25,379 bases of DNA from a virus, in IMG/VR virus record IMGVR_UViG_3300027754_000400, positions 1 to 25,379 of that record; one strand, written 5' to 3'. Each line of letters begins with the position of its first letter. The stretch's first letter is position 1. Positions 12,313-21,065 of the stretch are shown here, piece after piece. A program made the translations under genes and the position numbers. The notes beneath the pieces were generated by a model. It did not search any database and was not told the DNA's origin. It saw only the letters and a program-made list of their open reading frames with translations.

Positions 12313-13506
12313 TTGCCAATAAATATAGTTTACAACCGACCACATCTTTATGACTATCAAAAGCAAATTATTGATAGCACTGCAAGATACACAGTAACTG
12401 CAGCATCTACTAAGGTCGGTAAAACTGCAAGCCATGTAGTGTGGTTGCATGAGCAATCATTACAAGGTAAGCAAGGTTATAACTATTGGTGGGTAGCACC
12501 TGTGTATATGCAAGCTAAAATTGCATTTACAAGGTTAAAAGACCAACTAAGTGCAAGGGAATTATATCGATTTAATAATTCAAATCTAACTATTACCACT
12601 CCAACAGGTACGGTAATACACTTTAAAAGCGCAGAAAAGCCAGACAATCTATACGGTGAAGATGTGTATGCAGTTGTGATGGATGAGTTTACAAGGATGC
12701 GAGAAGCGGCATGGTATGCCATGCGATCTACCTTAACCAAAACAAAAGGTAAATGTAAGTTTATTGGAAATGCTAGGGGCAAGGGATGGGGTTACAAGTT
12801 AGGTGAAAGGGCAAAGAATGATGATAGTGGTATTTGGGAGTTCTTTAAAATAACAGCCTATGATGCAGTTGATGCTGGGTTACTTGACATAGCAGAAATA
12901 GAAGATGCTAAAAGAACATTACCTAAAGAGGTATTTGATGAATTATATTTAGCTATACCAAGTGATAATGGTACTAATCCTTTTGGAGTTCCTGCAATAC
13001 GTAACTGCATTAAGCCAATCAGTAATAAGCCAGCATCTTGCTACGGTATAGACCTTGCAAAGTCCTTTGATTATACGGTAATAGTTGGACTAGATGATGA
13101 TAGTAATGTTTGCTATTTTGATAGGTTTCAAGCAGATTGGAGTGTTACAAAGAACAAGATTATGCAACTACCTAAAGGCATTGAAAAAAATATTGATGCT
13201 ACCGGTGTAGGCGACCCAATAGTTGAGGAGTTGCAAAGATTAGGTAGTAATGTGTATGGGTTTAAATATAGTAGCCAAAGTAAGCAGCAGTTAATGATAG
13301 GATTGCAGAATGCTATACAACTTGGCGAAGTATCAATCTTGGAAGGAGTGATGCAAGATGAGATGGAGTCATTTGAATTTGAATACACTCGCACAGGTGT
13401 AAAGTATAACGCACCTGATGGGATGCACGATGATACAGTGAATGCACTAGCACTAGCGCGTAATATTTGGAAAAAACGAGGAACAGGAATATATAATATA
13501 GTTTAA
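12313..13506 (+). CDS. Terminase large subunit (packaging ATPase-nuclease)
   Basis: A 397-residue motor that pumps DNA into the prohead and cuts it. The ATPase half carries Walker A ASTKVGKT (31-38) and Walker B VVMDE (D124, E125), with an FIGNARG segment near 150-156 as a coupling motif. The RNase H-like nuclease half begins at about 243 with YGIDLAK (D247), followed by DATGVGDP and DGMHDDTVNALALA, which supply further acidic metal ligands. The start is TTG at 12313, immediately after the preceding TAA; no in-frame ATG exists before Walker A. Its length is close to that of Bacteroidota phage large terminases (about 400-430). The gene follows the small CxxC protein and precedes the tail module by three bases. 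Confidence 0.9.
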   Translation: MPINIVYNRPHLYDYQKQIIDSTARYTVTAASTKVGKTASHVVWLHEQSLQGKQGYNYWWVAPVYMQAKIAFTRLKDQLSARELYRFNNSNLTITTPTGTVIHFKSAEKPDNLYGEDVYAVVMDEFTRMREAAWYAMRSTLTKTKGKCKFIGNARGKGWGYKLGERAKNDDSGIWEFFKITAYDAVDAGLLDIAEIEDAKRTLPKEVFDELYLAIPSDNGTNPFGVPAIRNCIKPISNKPASCYGIDLAKSFDYTVIVGLDDDSNVCYFDRFQADWSVTKNKIMQLPKGIEKNIDATGVGDPIVEELQRLGSNVYGFKYSSQSKQQLMIGLQNAIQLGEVSILEGVMQDEMESFEFEYTRTGVKYNAPDGMHDDTVNALALARNIWKKRGTGIYNIV

Positions 13507-13509
13507 ATT

Positions 13510-14154
13510 ATGAATTGGGAAAATATAACAGTAGAGCAATTTCAGCAACTTAATGAAATTGATAAGGATTTCGAGGCATTAGATAAAGCCTATCACACCG
13601 TATCTATTTGTAAAAGAATAGATATTGAAGAATTGGATGCAATGCCAATATCGGAGTTTAATAGACTTTCTAATGATTGCCTATTTGTCGTTAAGCAACC
13701 TATACAAGATGTAACGATTAAGCGATTTGGTAGGTTTAAATTCATTCATGATATCCGAAAGATTAAGAGTGCAGTAGCAAGGTATATCGAAGTAAAGCAC
13801 TTTGCGCAGGATTACATCCCTAATATGCACTTAATATTAGCTTCAATGGTGCAACCACAGCGTAAAAATTGGGTAGGGATGTGGGTAGATGTGCCATACG
13901 ATAGTAAAGAATACGAAACCTACGCAAGTGAATTACAGCAAATACCAATTACCGTAGCTATGGGTTGGATTGGTTTTTTTTTGCGAGTATACGAGCAGTG
14001 GAAAGTGGATTCCCAACAATCTTCCCAAAAGAAGATGGAGAGCCAAAAGATGACACTGATTTGGAAGATGATGTTGAAGCACAGGATGCCAAAGAAAGAA
14101 GTGGAGAAAATAGTCAATCCTTTATGGGAAAATATGGTTGGCTCTACCAAATAG
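13510..14154 (+). CDS. Tail assembly chaperone, zero-frame product
   Basis: The zero frame encodes 214 residues starting MNWENITVEQFQQLNEIDKD. Residues 1-158 form the conserved-looking part, ending GWIGFFL at the nine-T run (13974-13982). The remaining 56 residues, rich in Gln, Lys and Met, look less natural than the alternative reading. Position between large terminase and tail genes, and an overlapping second frame entered by a -1 shift, match the G/GT-type tail chaperones that help fold the tail tube and tape measure. A -1 shift would give a 261-residue product (158 + 103 residues). Either both forms are made by programmed frameshifting, or a missing T has broken one gene. The family call rests on context and the frameshift layout. 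Confidence 0.65.
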   Translation: MNWENITVEQFQQLNEIDKDFEALDKAYHTVSICKRIDIEELDAMPISEFNRLSNDCLFVVKQPIQDVTIKRFGRFKFIHDIRKIKSAVARYIEVKHFAQDYIPNMHLILASMVQPQRKNWVGMWVDVPYDSKEYETYASELQQIPITVAMGWIGFFLRVYEQWKVDSQQSSQKKMESQKMTLIWKMMLKHRMPKKEVEKIVNPLWENMVGSTK

Positions 14155-14294
14155 ATTTGGTGGCTGAATTGGAAAGGGTAAAACGAGATGACATTTTCAA
14201 CATGGACTTGATACCATTCCTTGCTGATTTGCTATATATAAAGGAGAAGTCAGAGTTTATAAATGAAATCAATCGCCAAGTCGCAAGCAGATAA
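13965..14294 (+). CDS. Tail chaperone C-terminal domain in the -1 frame
   Basis: This frame is open from before the T-run to 14294. If entered by a -1 shift at the T-run, it supplies 103 residues starting ASIRAVESGFPTIFPKEDG, continuing through an Asp/Glu-rich linker and FMGKYGWLYQIDLVAELERV, then FNMDLIPFLADLLYIKEKSE. The GW-aromatic motif followed by a hydrophobic 'LADLLY.KEK' helix is typical of the second domain of tail assembly chaperones. No credible independent start exists; the ATG at 13965 lies inside the upstream gene and would only add residues in front of the slip site. I therefore treat it as an extension, not a separate gene. It overlaps the next gene by 32 bases. Confidence 0.65.
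   Translation: MDWFFFASIRAVESGFPTIFPKEDGEPKDDTDLEDDVEAQDAKERSGENSQSFMGKYGWLYQIDLVAELERVKRDDIFNMDLIPFLADLLYIKEKSEFINEINRQVASR
13974..13983 (+). promoter_or_regulatory. Probable -1 ribosomal frameshift site (nine T then G)
   Basis: In the zero frame the codons are GGT TTT TTT TTG CGA. T-TTT-TTT (13974-13980) and T-TTT-TTG (13977-13983) are both good slippery heptamers for a -1 shift, which leads into the open frame that continues to 14294. A weak hairpin (GGAA with TTCC) can form about 20 bases downstream. One extra T would fuse the frames without recoding, so a sequencing error in this homopolymer is the alternative. Confidence 0.6.
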
Positions 14295-14919
14295 TTTAGA
14301 TTATTTAGATATAGCAGGCAGTAGCAAAAGTAACTATACTAAAGCCACAGCAAGCTATGTAAGTGATGCAGTTGGTAAATTCATAACCGAAGCGCAAAAT
14401 ATTATCAATAGAAATGGCAGTGTAAGTAAAGGTAACCTATCGGACATAGTTACAACTACTACCAAAGCAGGTAGTAAGATTACAATTACCATAGGTTATG
14501 ATAAGCGCAATCCTGCAAATAAATATTACGACTTTGTAAACAAGGGCGTAAATGGTACTTTGGTAAAGCATGGTAGTGAATATTCATTTAAGAATATTGG
14601 AGTTAGTAAAGCATTCCTGAAAAGTTTAATGGGGTGGAAAAAGTTTAACGTAAGAGCAAACAAAAACGAAGACCAGAGCAAGGGCAAAAGTGGATTGCAA
14701 AAGAAAAGGCAAAGCATAACCGATGCTAAAGAAAGTAGTGCATACGGCTTGGGTGTTTATATCAAAAGGAACGGCATTAAGCCAATACACTTTTTTGATA
14801 AGCCTGCAGCAAAGTATTTTGGCAATAGCTTTATTAAGGGATTGAGTAGAGAACTTGGAAAAGATTTAAAAGTAAATATAAAAAATGATTTTTTAGATGG
14901 CAATAACGGTAATAAATAG
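14263..14919 (+). CDS. HK97 gp10-like tail or neck component (tentative)
   Basis: A 218-residue basic protein beginning MKSIAKSQADNLDYLDIAGS. A helical N-terminus (KATASYVSDAVGKFITEAQN) is followed by beta-like segments (KITITIGYDKR, YYDFVNKGVNGT, SFKNIGVSKAFLKSLMGWKK), a Lys-rich stretch, and GLGVYIKRNGIKPIHFFDKP near the C-terminus. The 'Y.FVnkGv.gt' and 'G..p.hFf..a' elements recall HK97 gp10-like tail completion proteins. Its position after the tail chaperone and before the distal-tail genes agrees. It overlaps the -1 extension of the chaperone by 32 bases and the next gene by 23. The family is a guess from pattern and context. Being a virion component is more certain than which one. Confidence 0.5.
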   Translation: MKSIAKSQADNLDYLDIAGSSKSNYTKATASYVSDAVGKFITEAQNIINRNGSVSKGNLSDIVTTTTKAGSKITITIGYDKRNPANKYYDFVNKGVNGTLVKHGSEYSFKNIGVSKAFLKSLMGWKKFNVRANKNEDQSKGKSGLQKKRQSITDAKESSAYGLGVYIKRNGIKPIHFFDKPAAKYFGNSFIKGLSRELGKDLKVNIKNDFLDGNNGNK

Positions 14920-16207
14920 CGGAAGCGAATTTAATTTGAATAAATTTAAAAGCGCATTAGTAAGGCAAAATATAATAGTAGATAGCACGAACAAGGGAGT
15001 AACGAACTTTAGATATGTGTTCAGAATAACAGTACAATCCAATACATTGAATGCAGGTTTGCAAAGTGATTATATTGGGGAGTTCCAAGTGCGACCACAA
15101 GGTGCGAATAATTATGGTTACTTTGACATTGCAGAAGTAGCAAAGAATTGTTTTAGAAGTACGGATTTTTTAAATGGCTTTAAAAATAGTGCAAGTGATA
15201 TTTGTGTAACAGATGACCATTCACTTATATTAGCATTTACAGCCGAATTAAGAGAGTTTGATGGCGTGAATGTAAGTGGTATATTAGGATATGTAACAGG
15301 ATTTCTATATAATGGCTATCCAATAGTAACCGATTACTTAGCCAATGGATTGCAAGATACAATTGCAACCAATCAAGATACTTTTGCAATGACTAAGCTA
15401 AATAATAGCTTCAAAAAGATGTATTGGAGTGCAACGAGTGCAACGATTATTCCTACATGGGCAATCTATAATGCAGGTGGTACAGCAGTAAGCACAAACA
15501 TAAGCGTAGAGCCTACCAATGCAGATGGGTTAGTGATTGGTTCAGCAGTTACTACTACATTTAAATATGTGGCTAATAGAGGCATAGCTTACATAGGTGG
15601 TAATGCTAATTATAGATTTGCAAGGTTTACAAGTGGTGGTGCAGGTAATTTAGGTGCGAGTTACAAATTAACACATTCATACACTGGCAATCCTACGCAA
15701 TCTATCTTTGCAATAGATAGCTGCAAGCCATTTATTGAGATATATTTTAAAAATAGACTAGGTGCATTTGAGCAATTTGTATTCACTCATTATAGGCAAA
15801 CAAATGACATTGAAAAGGTAAAGTACAAGGCAATGGATAGCACAGCGAAATTCATTGATACTATGGCAAGCTACTCAATTAATGGGGGTGGTTATGTAGG
15901 CTACAAGCAAACAAGCGAAGCCGATAAGCAATATAGCACCACTATCAATCCAAAGTTTGATTTGGCAAAGACAATAATAGACTATAACGAGTACAATGCA
16001 TTTGTTGAATTGATGCAAAGCAATGAGGTGTATTTAGCAGTACCTATTTTAAATAATCCTGCATCAGATCCACTTATTTATACGCATAAATTCATACCAA
16101 TATCAGTTACAAATAATGCCATAGGTATTTGGAAGCCAAATATTGACAAAGCTACAGTTGCAAAATGCACAATATCATTGCCTAACTTTAAAAGCCAATC
16201 TAACTAA
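14897..16207 (+). CDS. Virion structural protein, probably distal tail
   Basis: A 436-residue, beta-rich protein. The N-terminal part (about 30-110) contains YVFRITVQSNTL and a SDYIGEFQVRPQGANNYGYF segment. The middle has many small and hydroxyl residues, and the C-terminal half contains CKPFIEIYFKNRLGAFEQFV, a pattern I associate with tail-tip proteins of Bacteroidota phages. No enzymatic motif, signal peptide or coiled coil is visible. It overlaps the upstream gene by 23 bases, and its last base is the first base of the next start codon. Pairing with the 704-aa protein and placement beside the tape measure suggest distal tail or baseplate function, possibly cell binding. The exact role is inferred. 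Confidence 0.55.
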   Translation: MAITVINSGSEFNLNKFKSALVRQNIIVDSTNKGVTNFRYVFRITVQSNTLNAGLQSDYIGEFQVRPQGANNYGYFDIAEVAKNCFRSTDFLNGFKNSASDICVTDDHSLILAFTAELREFDGVNVSGILGYVTGFLYNGYPIVTDYLANGLQDTIATNQDTFAMTKLNNSFKKMYWSATSATIIPTWAIYNAGGTAVSTNISVEPTNADGLVIGSAVTTTFKYVANRGIAYIGGNANYRFARFTSGGAGNLGASYKLTHSYTGNPTQSIFAIDSCKPFIEIYFKNRLGAFEQFVFTHYRQTNDIEKVKYKAMDSTAKFIDTMASYSINGGGYVGYKQTSEADKQYSTTINPKFDLAKTIIDYNEYNAFVELMQSNEVYLAVPILNNPASDPLIYTHKFIPISVTNNAIGIWKPNIDKATVAKCTISLPNFKSQSN

Positions 16208-18321
16208 TGATAGAAATTATAGCAGGGCAATACAAGTTTGATGTAACAAATGAGGTGGGTATTCCATTGACATATCAGATAGACGATATTAAGGACATTG
16301 GTAGTCGTAATACTTCATTCAGCAAGACAATTACATTGCCTGGTACTTTGAATAATAATAAGTTATTTGGGATGTTTTTTAGTCCGCAAAAGTTTATTGA
16401 TAAAAACTTGAGCCTAAGCGAACCAGATGCAAATGTAGGTACTTACTTCAATCCTAATATTAGCACAGACATACAGCTTTTTAAAGATGGGATGCAGATA
16501 TTTACAGGCACAATGAAGCTACTGCAAGTCAATAAAACCGAAGGAGTATTTGAGTATGAAGTAGCTTTATTTGGCGAATTAGGTGGGTTATATTTTGCCA
16601 TGAAAAACTTTAACGGTAAGCGATTAAGGTTAGAAGATTTGGGATGGAATCCAAGTACATTAGATACTTATGAAAAAACTAGGATAACAGATTGGGCGCA
16701 AATTGGAGTGATAGGTAACGAGGAAGTAGTTTATCCTTACATCAATTATGCTAATCAAATTAGTCCTAATATATCAGTAAGAAATTACCGACCTGCCTAT
16801 CCATTATTCGGAGCATTTATTAAGATGTTCAGAAAGTTAGGCTATACAATAACAGGCGGATGGTTTAATACCGATGCCATGCAGAACAGCATATTCATCC
16901 CTAACAATAATGAGAAGTTATTGATGTTTACGAATAAGTTTATTAATGATACACCATTGAATGGGACTTATAGTGTTTCAGTAAGTGGTGTAACATCAGC
17001 ATTAAAAATGAATGGAGTAGGATTAAGTACAGATATTTCATTTAATGCAACTAATTGTGAATATACTTATAGTGGAACAAAAGATTTAACTTTAAATTTT
17101 AATGCAAGTTATAATTTTGATTTTAGTGGTGGTGGAGCAAATACTACAATTAATTTTACTTTATTAATGGTTTTAAATGGCAGTTCATTTTTAGCTGCAA
17201 ATAGTAGTGTTTGGACATCAGGTAATACAAGGCATATTAATTTATCAATTAATAAAAGTGTAAATTTATTACCAACAGATAAAATAAGTTTTTTATTATT
17301 TACTAGTTCTAATGTTGGTAGTAGTACCATTACAACATCAAATGTAAATGGCGGTGTAATTGCATTAGCTACTGAATTTACAACTACTGAACAAGTTTAC
17401 AACCAACCTATTGATTACGATTTAAATTGCCCACGTAATGTTTATATGGATGAGCTTTTTACATCATTCTGCAAGTTATTTAATCTTTATGTAACTGAAA
17501 GTAAGTACAACAAAAAAGAATTGAATATTAAGCCTTATATTGAGTATTACAATGGCAATAGCACTTTAAATTGGAGTGATAAGTTTGATAAAGATAATTA
17601 CAAGGTGCTACCAATTAGCGAAATTACTCCAAACATCTATAATTTTAAATGGAAGCAAGATAAAGACTATTTAAACGATAAATACGATAAGCAATATGGC
17701 CAAACAATGGCTGATTATATTGAAACTAGTGGATTTGAAAGCGCAAAAGGTGAGGAAAAAATAGAATTAATGTTTAGTCCAAGCCATATTTACGGAATTG
17801 GTGGCGATGATAAGGTTACAACTGGCATTTTTAAGCGTGATGCAGGTGGTGATTTGCCATTAAATAGCAATATTAGATTGGTATTTTTAAAGGCTTTATC
17901 TTGTGATACCCACAAATTATATGATGGTGCTACTGATTTGGGTTCATTATCTGAATATTGCTATGCAGGGATGACAGATGATCCGTATAATGGTGGATTT
18001 TTGGCAAGTGGAGATAGGTTAAACTTAGGGTTTGCTAGTCCTGCAGAGGTTTATTATGATTTGCCAAGTGGTAGCGGTGTATCAACTAGCTTTTACAGCA
18101 TCTATTGGAGTCCTTACATTGGTGAGATGATAGATAGTAGCAATTTAATGCTCAATTGTAGATTGCATTTAGATACGGTGGATTTATTCAGATTAAACTT
18201 TGCAAATTATATCAATATTCATGGAATAGATTATAAATTGAATGCTATAAAGGATATTGATGTAAATACTAACGAGATGGCAAATGTTGAACTAATTAAG
18301 GTAGTTGATTATATATATTAG
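16207..18321 (+). CDS. Large distal tail/baseplate-like protein
   Basis: A 704-residue protein opening MIEIIAGQYKFDVTNEVGIP, then DIKDIGSRNTSFSKTITLPG, a motif ('R...fSktitlPgt.nN..lF') typical of a tail-tip protein family in Bacteroidota phages. Residues about 1-240 and 400-704 look like the conserved scaffold. The region between (about 246-398) is dominated by Ser, Thr, Asn and Gly in short beta strands, with more A/T-rich codons, and looks like an inserted Ig-like or carbohydrate-binding module. No peptidase or muramidase motif is seen. It begins on the last base of the preceding stop codon and ends two bases before the tape measure ATG. It probably forms the tail hub or a receptor-facing part; the family is recognised but the role is inferred. 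Confidence 0.55.
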   Translation: MIEIIAGQYKFDVTNEVGIPLTYQIDDIKDIGSRNTSFSKTITLPGTLNNNKLFGMFFSPQKFIDKNLSLSEPDANVGTYFNPNISTDIQLFKDGMQIFTGTMKLLQVNKTEGVFEYEVALFGELGGLYFAMKNFNGKRLRLEDLGWNPSTLDTYEKTRITDWAQIGVIGNEEVVYPYINYANQISPNISVRNYRPAYPLFGAFIKMFRKLGYTITGGWFNTDAMQNSIFIPNNNEKLLMFTNKFINDTPLNGTYSVSVSGVTSALKMNGVGLSTDISFNATNCEYTYSGTKDLTLNFNASYNFDFSGGGANTTINFTLLMVLNGSSFLAANSSVWTSGNTRHINLSINKSVNLLPTDKISFLLFTSSNVGSSTITTSNVNGGVIALATEFTTTEQVYNQPIDYDLNCPRNVYMDELFTSFCKLFNLYVTESKYNKKELNIKPYIEYYNGNSTLNWSDKFDKDNYKVLPISEITPNIYNFKWKQDKDYLNDKYDKQYGQTMADYIETSGFESAKGEEKIELMFSPSHIYGIGGDDKVTTGIFKRDAGGDLPLNSNIRLVFLKALSCDTHKLYDGATDLGSLSEYCYAGMTDDPYNGGFLASGDRLNLGFASPAEVYYDLPSGSGVSTSFYSIYWSPYIGEMIDSSNLMLNCRLHLDTVDLFRLNFANYINIHGIDYKLNAIKDIDVNTNEMANVELIKVVDYIY

Positions 18322-18323
18322 AA

Positions 18324-20447
18324 ATGGCAGAAGAAATAATAGGGTTAAAGGTTGAATTAGATACCAGTGGTGCGAGTGCGCCAATGGCATCTTTAAAATC
18401 ACAGATAAAAGAGGCTACCAATGAGCTGGTAAACTTTACAGGCAAGTTTGGTGCGACATCCAAAGAAGCTATCAATGCAGCAAAGCGAGTTGCAGAGTTA
18501 AAGGATAGATTAGGTGATGCAAGGCAAATGGTAGATGCCTTTAATCCAGATGCAAAGTTTAACTCATTAACGCAAGCTATACAAGGTGCTGCAGGTGCAT
18601 TTCAAGCGGTGCAGGGTGCAATGGGGTTATTTGGCGCAGAAAGTGAAAACACGCAAAAGGCATTATTAAAAGTGCAAAGTGCAATGGCATTTTCGCAGGG
18701 GTTAAGTAGTTTTTTGGATGGTGGTATAGAAGGTTTTAGGAATTTATATAGAGTAATTAGCACAAATGTAGTAGCTGCATTTACAGCATTAAAGGCGGCT
18801 ATTGGTTCAACTGGCATTGGGTTATTGGTTATTGCTATTGCAGCTATTGCAGCTAATTGGAATAAGATAACTACTGCTATTAGTGGTGTTAGTGATGAAC
18901 AAAGAAAGTTAAATGATTTAGGAAGAGAAAATTTAAAAAAGGAGGAAGATAAACTAAAGCATATTAATTCACAAGATAATGTTTTAAAATTACAAGGCAA
19001 AAGTGAAAGACAAATATTAGAATATAAAATACAACAAATAGCTGCAGTAATTAAAGCTACTGAACAACAAATAAAAAGTGAAATAGCCTTAAATAAAGCT
19101 GCGGTTGATGCTGCAGTTAGGAATAAAGCAATATTAATTAGCATTTTAGATATTGTACAATATCCAATTATAAAATTATTAGAAGGTATAGATGCAATAG
19201 GTAGTGCCTTTGGTAAAAATTTTGATTTGGCAAATGGCTTTAAAAATTTAGAAGCTAACTTATTATTTGACCCAGAGCAGATAAAAAAAGATGGTAAAGC
19301 TACAGTAGATGAATTAAATAAAACTTTAGACCAATTAAAAAACGACCAAGCAGGATTGAAATTATCAGTAATAGGTATTGATAAAAAAGCTGCAGATGAT
19401 GCTGCAAAAAAAGAAAAAGATGCGCAAGAAAAAAGAAAACAACTTGCAAAGGAAGGTTATAATAAAGAGTTAGAAGCATTAAAAGAAAGTTTAGAAAATG
19501 AAAAACTAACTTTTGCAGAGCGTAGAAAATTAGTTTTAGCAAATACAAAATTAACTGCAGAAGATAGAAAGAAATTAAATAAAGAAATTGATGAAGATGA
19601 AAGAAAAGCAATTGAAGAACATAATAAAAAAATTGATGAATTAAATAAAAAATATGAGGATGAAAGGTTAGATAGATTAGCAGATACCAATGTTAAAAAA
19701 GAGGAACTAGATTACCAAAGAAGGTTAGCTGAAATAAATAGTTTAGCGCAAACAGAAACAGAAAAATTTTCTTTAATTGAAAAGTTAAATGCAGAACATG
19801 AGGCTAGAATGATAGCAGCTAAACAAGCAGATGCAGACAAAGCAGCAGCAGACCAAAAAAAGATAGATGATGATATTTTAAAGAAAGATAAAGAAACAAA
19901 GCAAAAGCTAAAAGAAGAAGAAGAATTACTTGCAGAAGCTAAAAAAGAAATTCAAGATAGCACATTTATGGCTCTTGAAGGTGGTATAAAATTAGTATCA
20001 GATTTATTTGGCAAATCAAAAGCAGTACAAGCGGCTGCATTGATTGCAGATAGTGCAGTAGGTATTGCAAAGATTATAGTTAATACGCAAACGGCTAATG
20101 CAGCAGTAACGGCAAAATATGCACTTTTACCAGGTGGGCCAGCTTTAGCAGCAACTGAAATAACACTAAATAAAATAAATGCAGGTATAGGAATAGCGAC
20201 AAATGTAGCAGCAACTGCAAAAGCATTAAGTGCATTAAATAGTGGTGGAACGGCAAGCGGTTCAAGTGCAGGCGGTGTAGCACCTAACTCGCCAAGTGCA
20301 ACAGTATTTAACACCACTACCAAACTAAATAAAGATAGCATAGACAAGATTAACGATAAGGCGGTAAAGGCTTATGTAGTTGAAACAGATATAAACAACG
20401 GTCAAAAAAGAATTGAAAGAATATTAATAAACACAAAATTTAAATAA
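18324..20447 (+). CDS. Tail tape measure protein
   Basis: A 707-residue, mostly helical protein. After a short N-terminal strand (IIGLKVELDTSG) come long helices (about 20-150), a hydrophobic membrane-like segment at 163-178 (TGIGLLVIAIAAIAAN), a highly charged Lys/Glu coiled-coil region (about 350-560), and an Ala-rich C-terminal hydrophobic part (about 570-640) before a Gly/Ser linker. This layout is typical of tape measure proteins, which set tail length and may insert in the host envelope. At about 0.15 nm per residue the tail would be near 106 nm, suggesting a siphovirus-like long tail. No lysozyme or peptidase domain is visible. From about 18900 the codons become more A/T-rich, hinting at a mosaic middle. 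It lies directly before the head genes. Confidence 0.85.
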   Translation: MAEEIIGLKVELDTSGASAPMASLKSQIKEATNELVNFTGKFGATSKEAINAAKRVAELKDRLGDARQMVDAFNPDAKFNSLTQAIQGAAGAFQAVQGAMGLFGAESENTQKALLKVQSAMAFSQGLSSFLDGGIEGFRNLYRVISTNVVAAFTALKAAIGSTGIGLLVIAIAAIAANWNKITTAISGVSDEQRKLNDLGRENLKKEEDKLKHINSQDNVLKLQGKSERQILEYKIQQIAAVIKATEQQIKSEIALNKAAVDAAVRNKAILISILDIVQYPIIKLLEGIDAIGSAFGKNFDLANGFKNLEANLLFDPEQIKKDGKATVDELNKTLDQLKNDQAGLKLSVIGIDKKAADDAAKKEKDAQEKRKQLAKEGYNKELEALKESLENEKLTFAERRKLVLANTKLTAEDRKKLNKEIDEDERKAIEEHNKKIDELNKKYEDERLDRLADTNVKKEELDYQRRLAEINSLAQTETEKFSLIEKLNAEHEARMIAAKQADADKAAADQKKIDDDILKKDKETKQKLKEEEELLAEAKKEIQDSTFMALEGGIKLVSDLFGKSKAVQAAALIADSAVGIAKIIVNTQTANAAVTAKYALLPGGPALAATEITLNKINAGIGIATNVAATAKALSALNSGGTASGSSAGGVAPNSPSATVFNTTTKLNKDSIDKINDKAVKAYVVETDINNGQKRIERILINTKFK

Positions 20448-20448
20448 G

Positions 20449-21030
20449 ATGGAATTACCACTATACGAGTTGAAACTCGATGAACAAACAAATGAATTTG
20501 GAGTAGATATAATTAGCCTAGTAGATGCACCTGCTATCGAAAAGAATTACCTAATGTTTGACAGCCATAAGATTGAATGGACTGCAAATAACGAAAGGAT
20601 GATAGTTAGCGGCCCTGCAATGATACCGGATAAGCTAATTTATCGTAACGATGCCAATGGTGAATACAACACTGTAATTAGCAAAGATACGATTGAGGCG
20701 GTTGTACTTCGATATATGGAACAAGGCAACCAAAGCAATGTGAACCTAATGCACGGATCAATGGCTAAAGATGTATTTGTATTTGAAAGTTTTATAAGTG
20801 ATAGCCAAAGAGGCATTGCACCAATGGCAGGCTATGAAGATTTACCAAATGGCACTTGGTTTGTATCAATGAAAGTAAACAATCCTACGGTATGGCAACA
20901 AGTAAAAGAAGGTAAGTTGAAAGGTTTTAGTATTGAAGGGTTTTTTGGCATGGAAAAAAAAGAAATAAAGGCTGAAATGAGTATTAATAGTGCATTTGAG
21001 CAGATAATGGACTTAATAAAGGAAATATAA
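20449..21030 (+). CDS. Prohead protease (XkdF / HK97 protease-like)
   Basis: A 193-residue protein that would cleave scaffold and capsid proteins during head maturation. Its signature reads MIVSGPAMIPDKLIYR, then DTIEAV, a catalytic His in NLMHGSM (H102), and the serine motif LKGFSIEGFF (S161). The 'SGPAmiPdklIyR' and 'G.lkGfSIEG' patterns are those of XkdF-type and related phage prohead serine proteases. It starts one base after the tape measure stop. The C-terminal 30 residues are helical and charged. It is followed after 35 bases by the scaffold-like gene and then the major capsid gene, the usual protease-scaffold-capsid order. Confidence is high. Confidence 0.85.
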   Translation: MELPLYELKLDEQTNEFGVDIISLVDAPAIEKNYLMFDSHKIEWTANNERMIVSGPAMIPDKLIYRNDANGEYNTVISKDTIEAVVLRYMEQGNQSNVNLMHGSMAKDVFVFESFISDSQRGIAPMAGYEDLPNGTWFVSMKVNNPTVWQQVKEGKLKGFSIEGFFGMEKKEIKAEMSINSAFEQIMDLIKEI

Positions 21031-21065
21031 TAAGATTTTTATATATATAATAAAGCAGAAATAAA

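Noticed and set aside
13965-14294. Independent gene starting at ATG 13965
   Set aside because: The ATG lies inside the upstream conserved frame and the residues before the T-run are not conserved-looking. The reading is better explained as a -1 extension of the chaperone.
18602-19144. 180-codon minus-strand open frame opposite the tape measure gene
   Set aside because: The sequence is hydrophobic Cys/Leu/Ile/Ala-rich antisense to Ala/Lys codons. The tape measure on the + strand explains the region fully.
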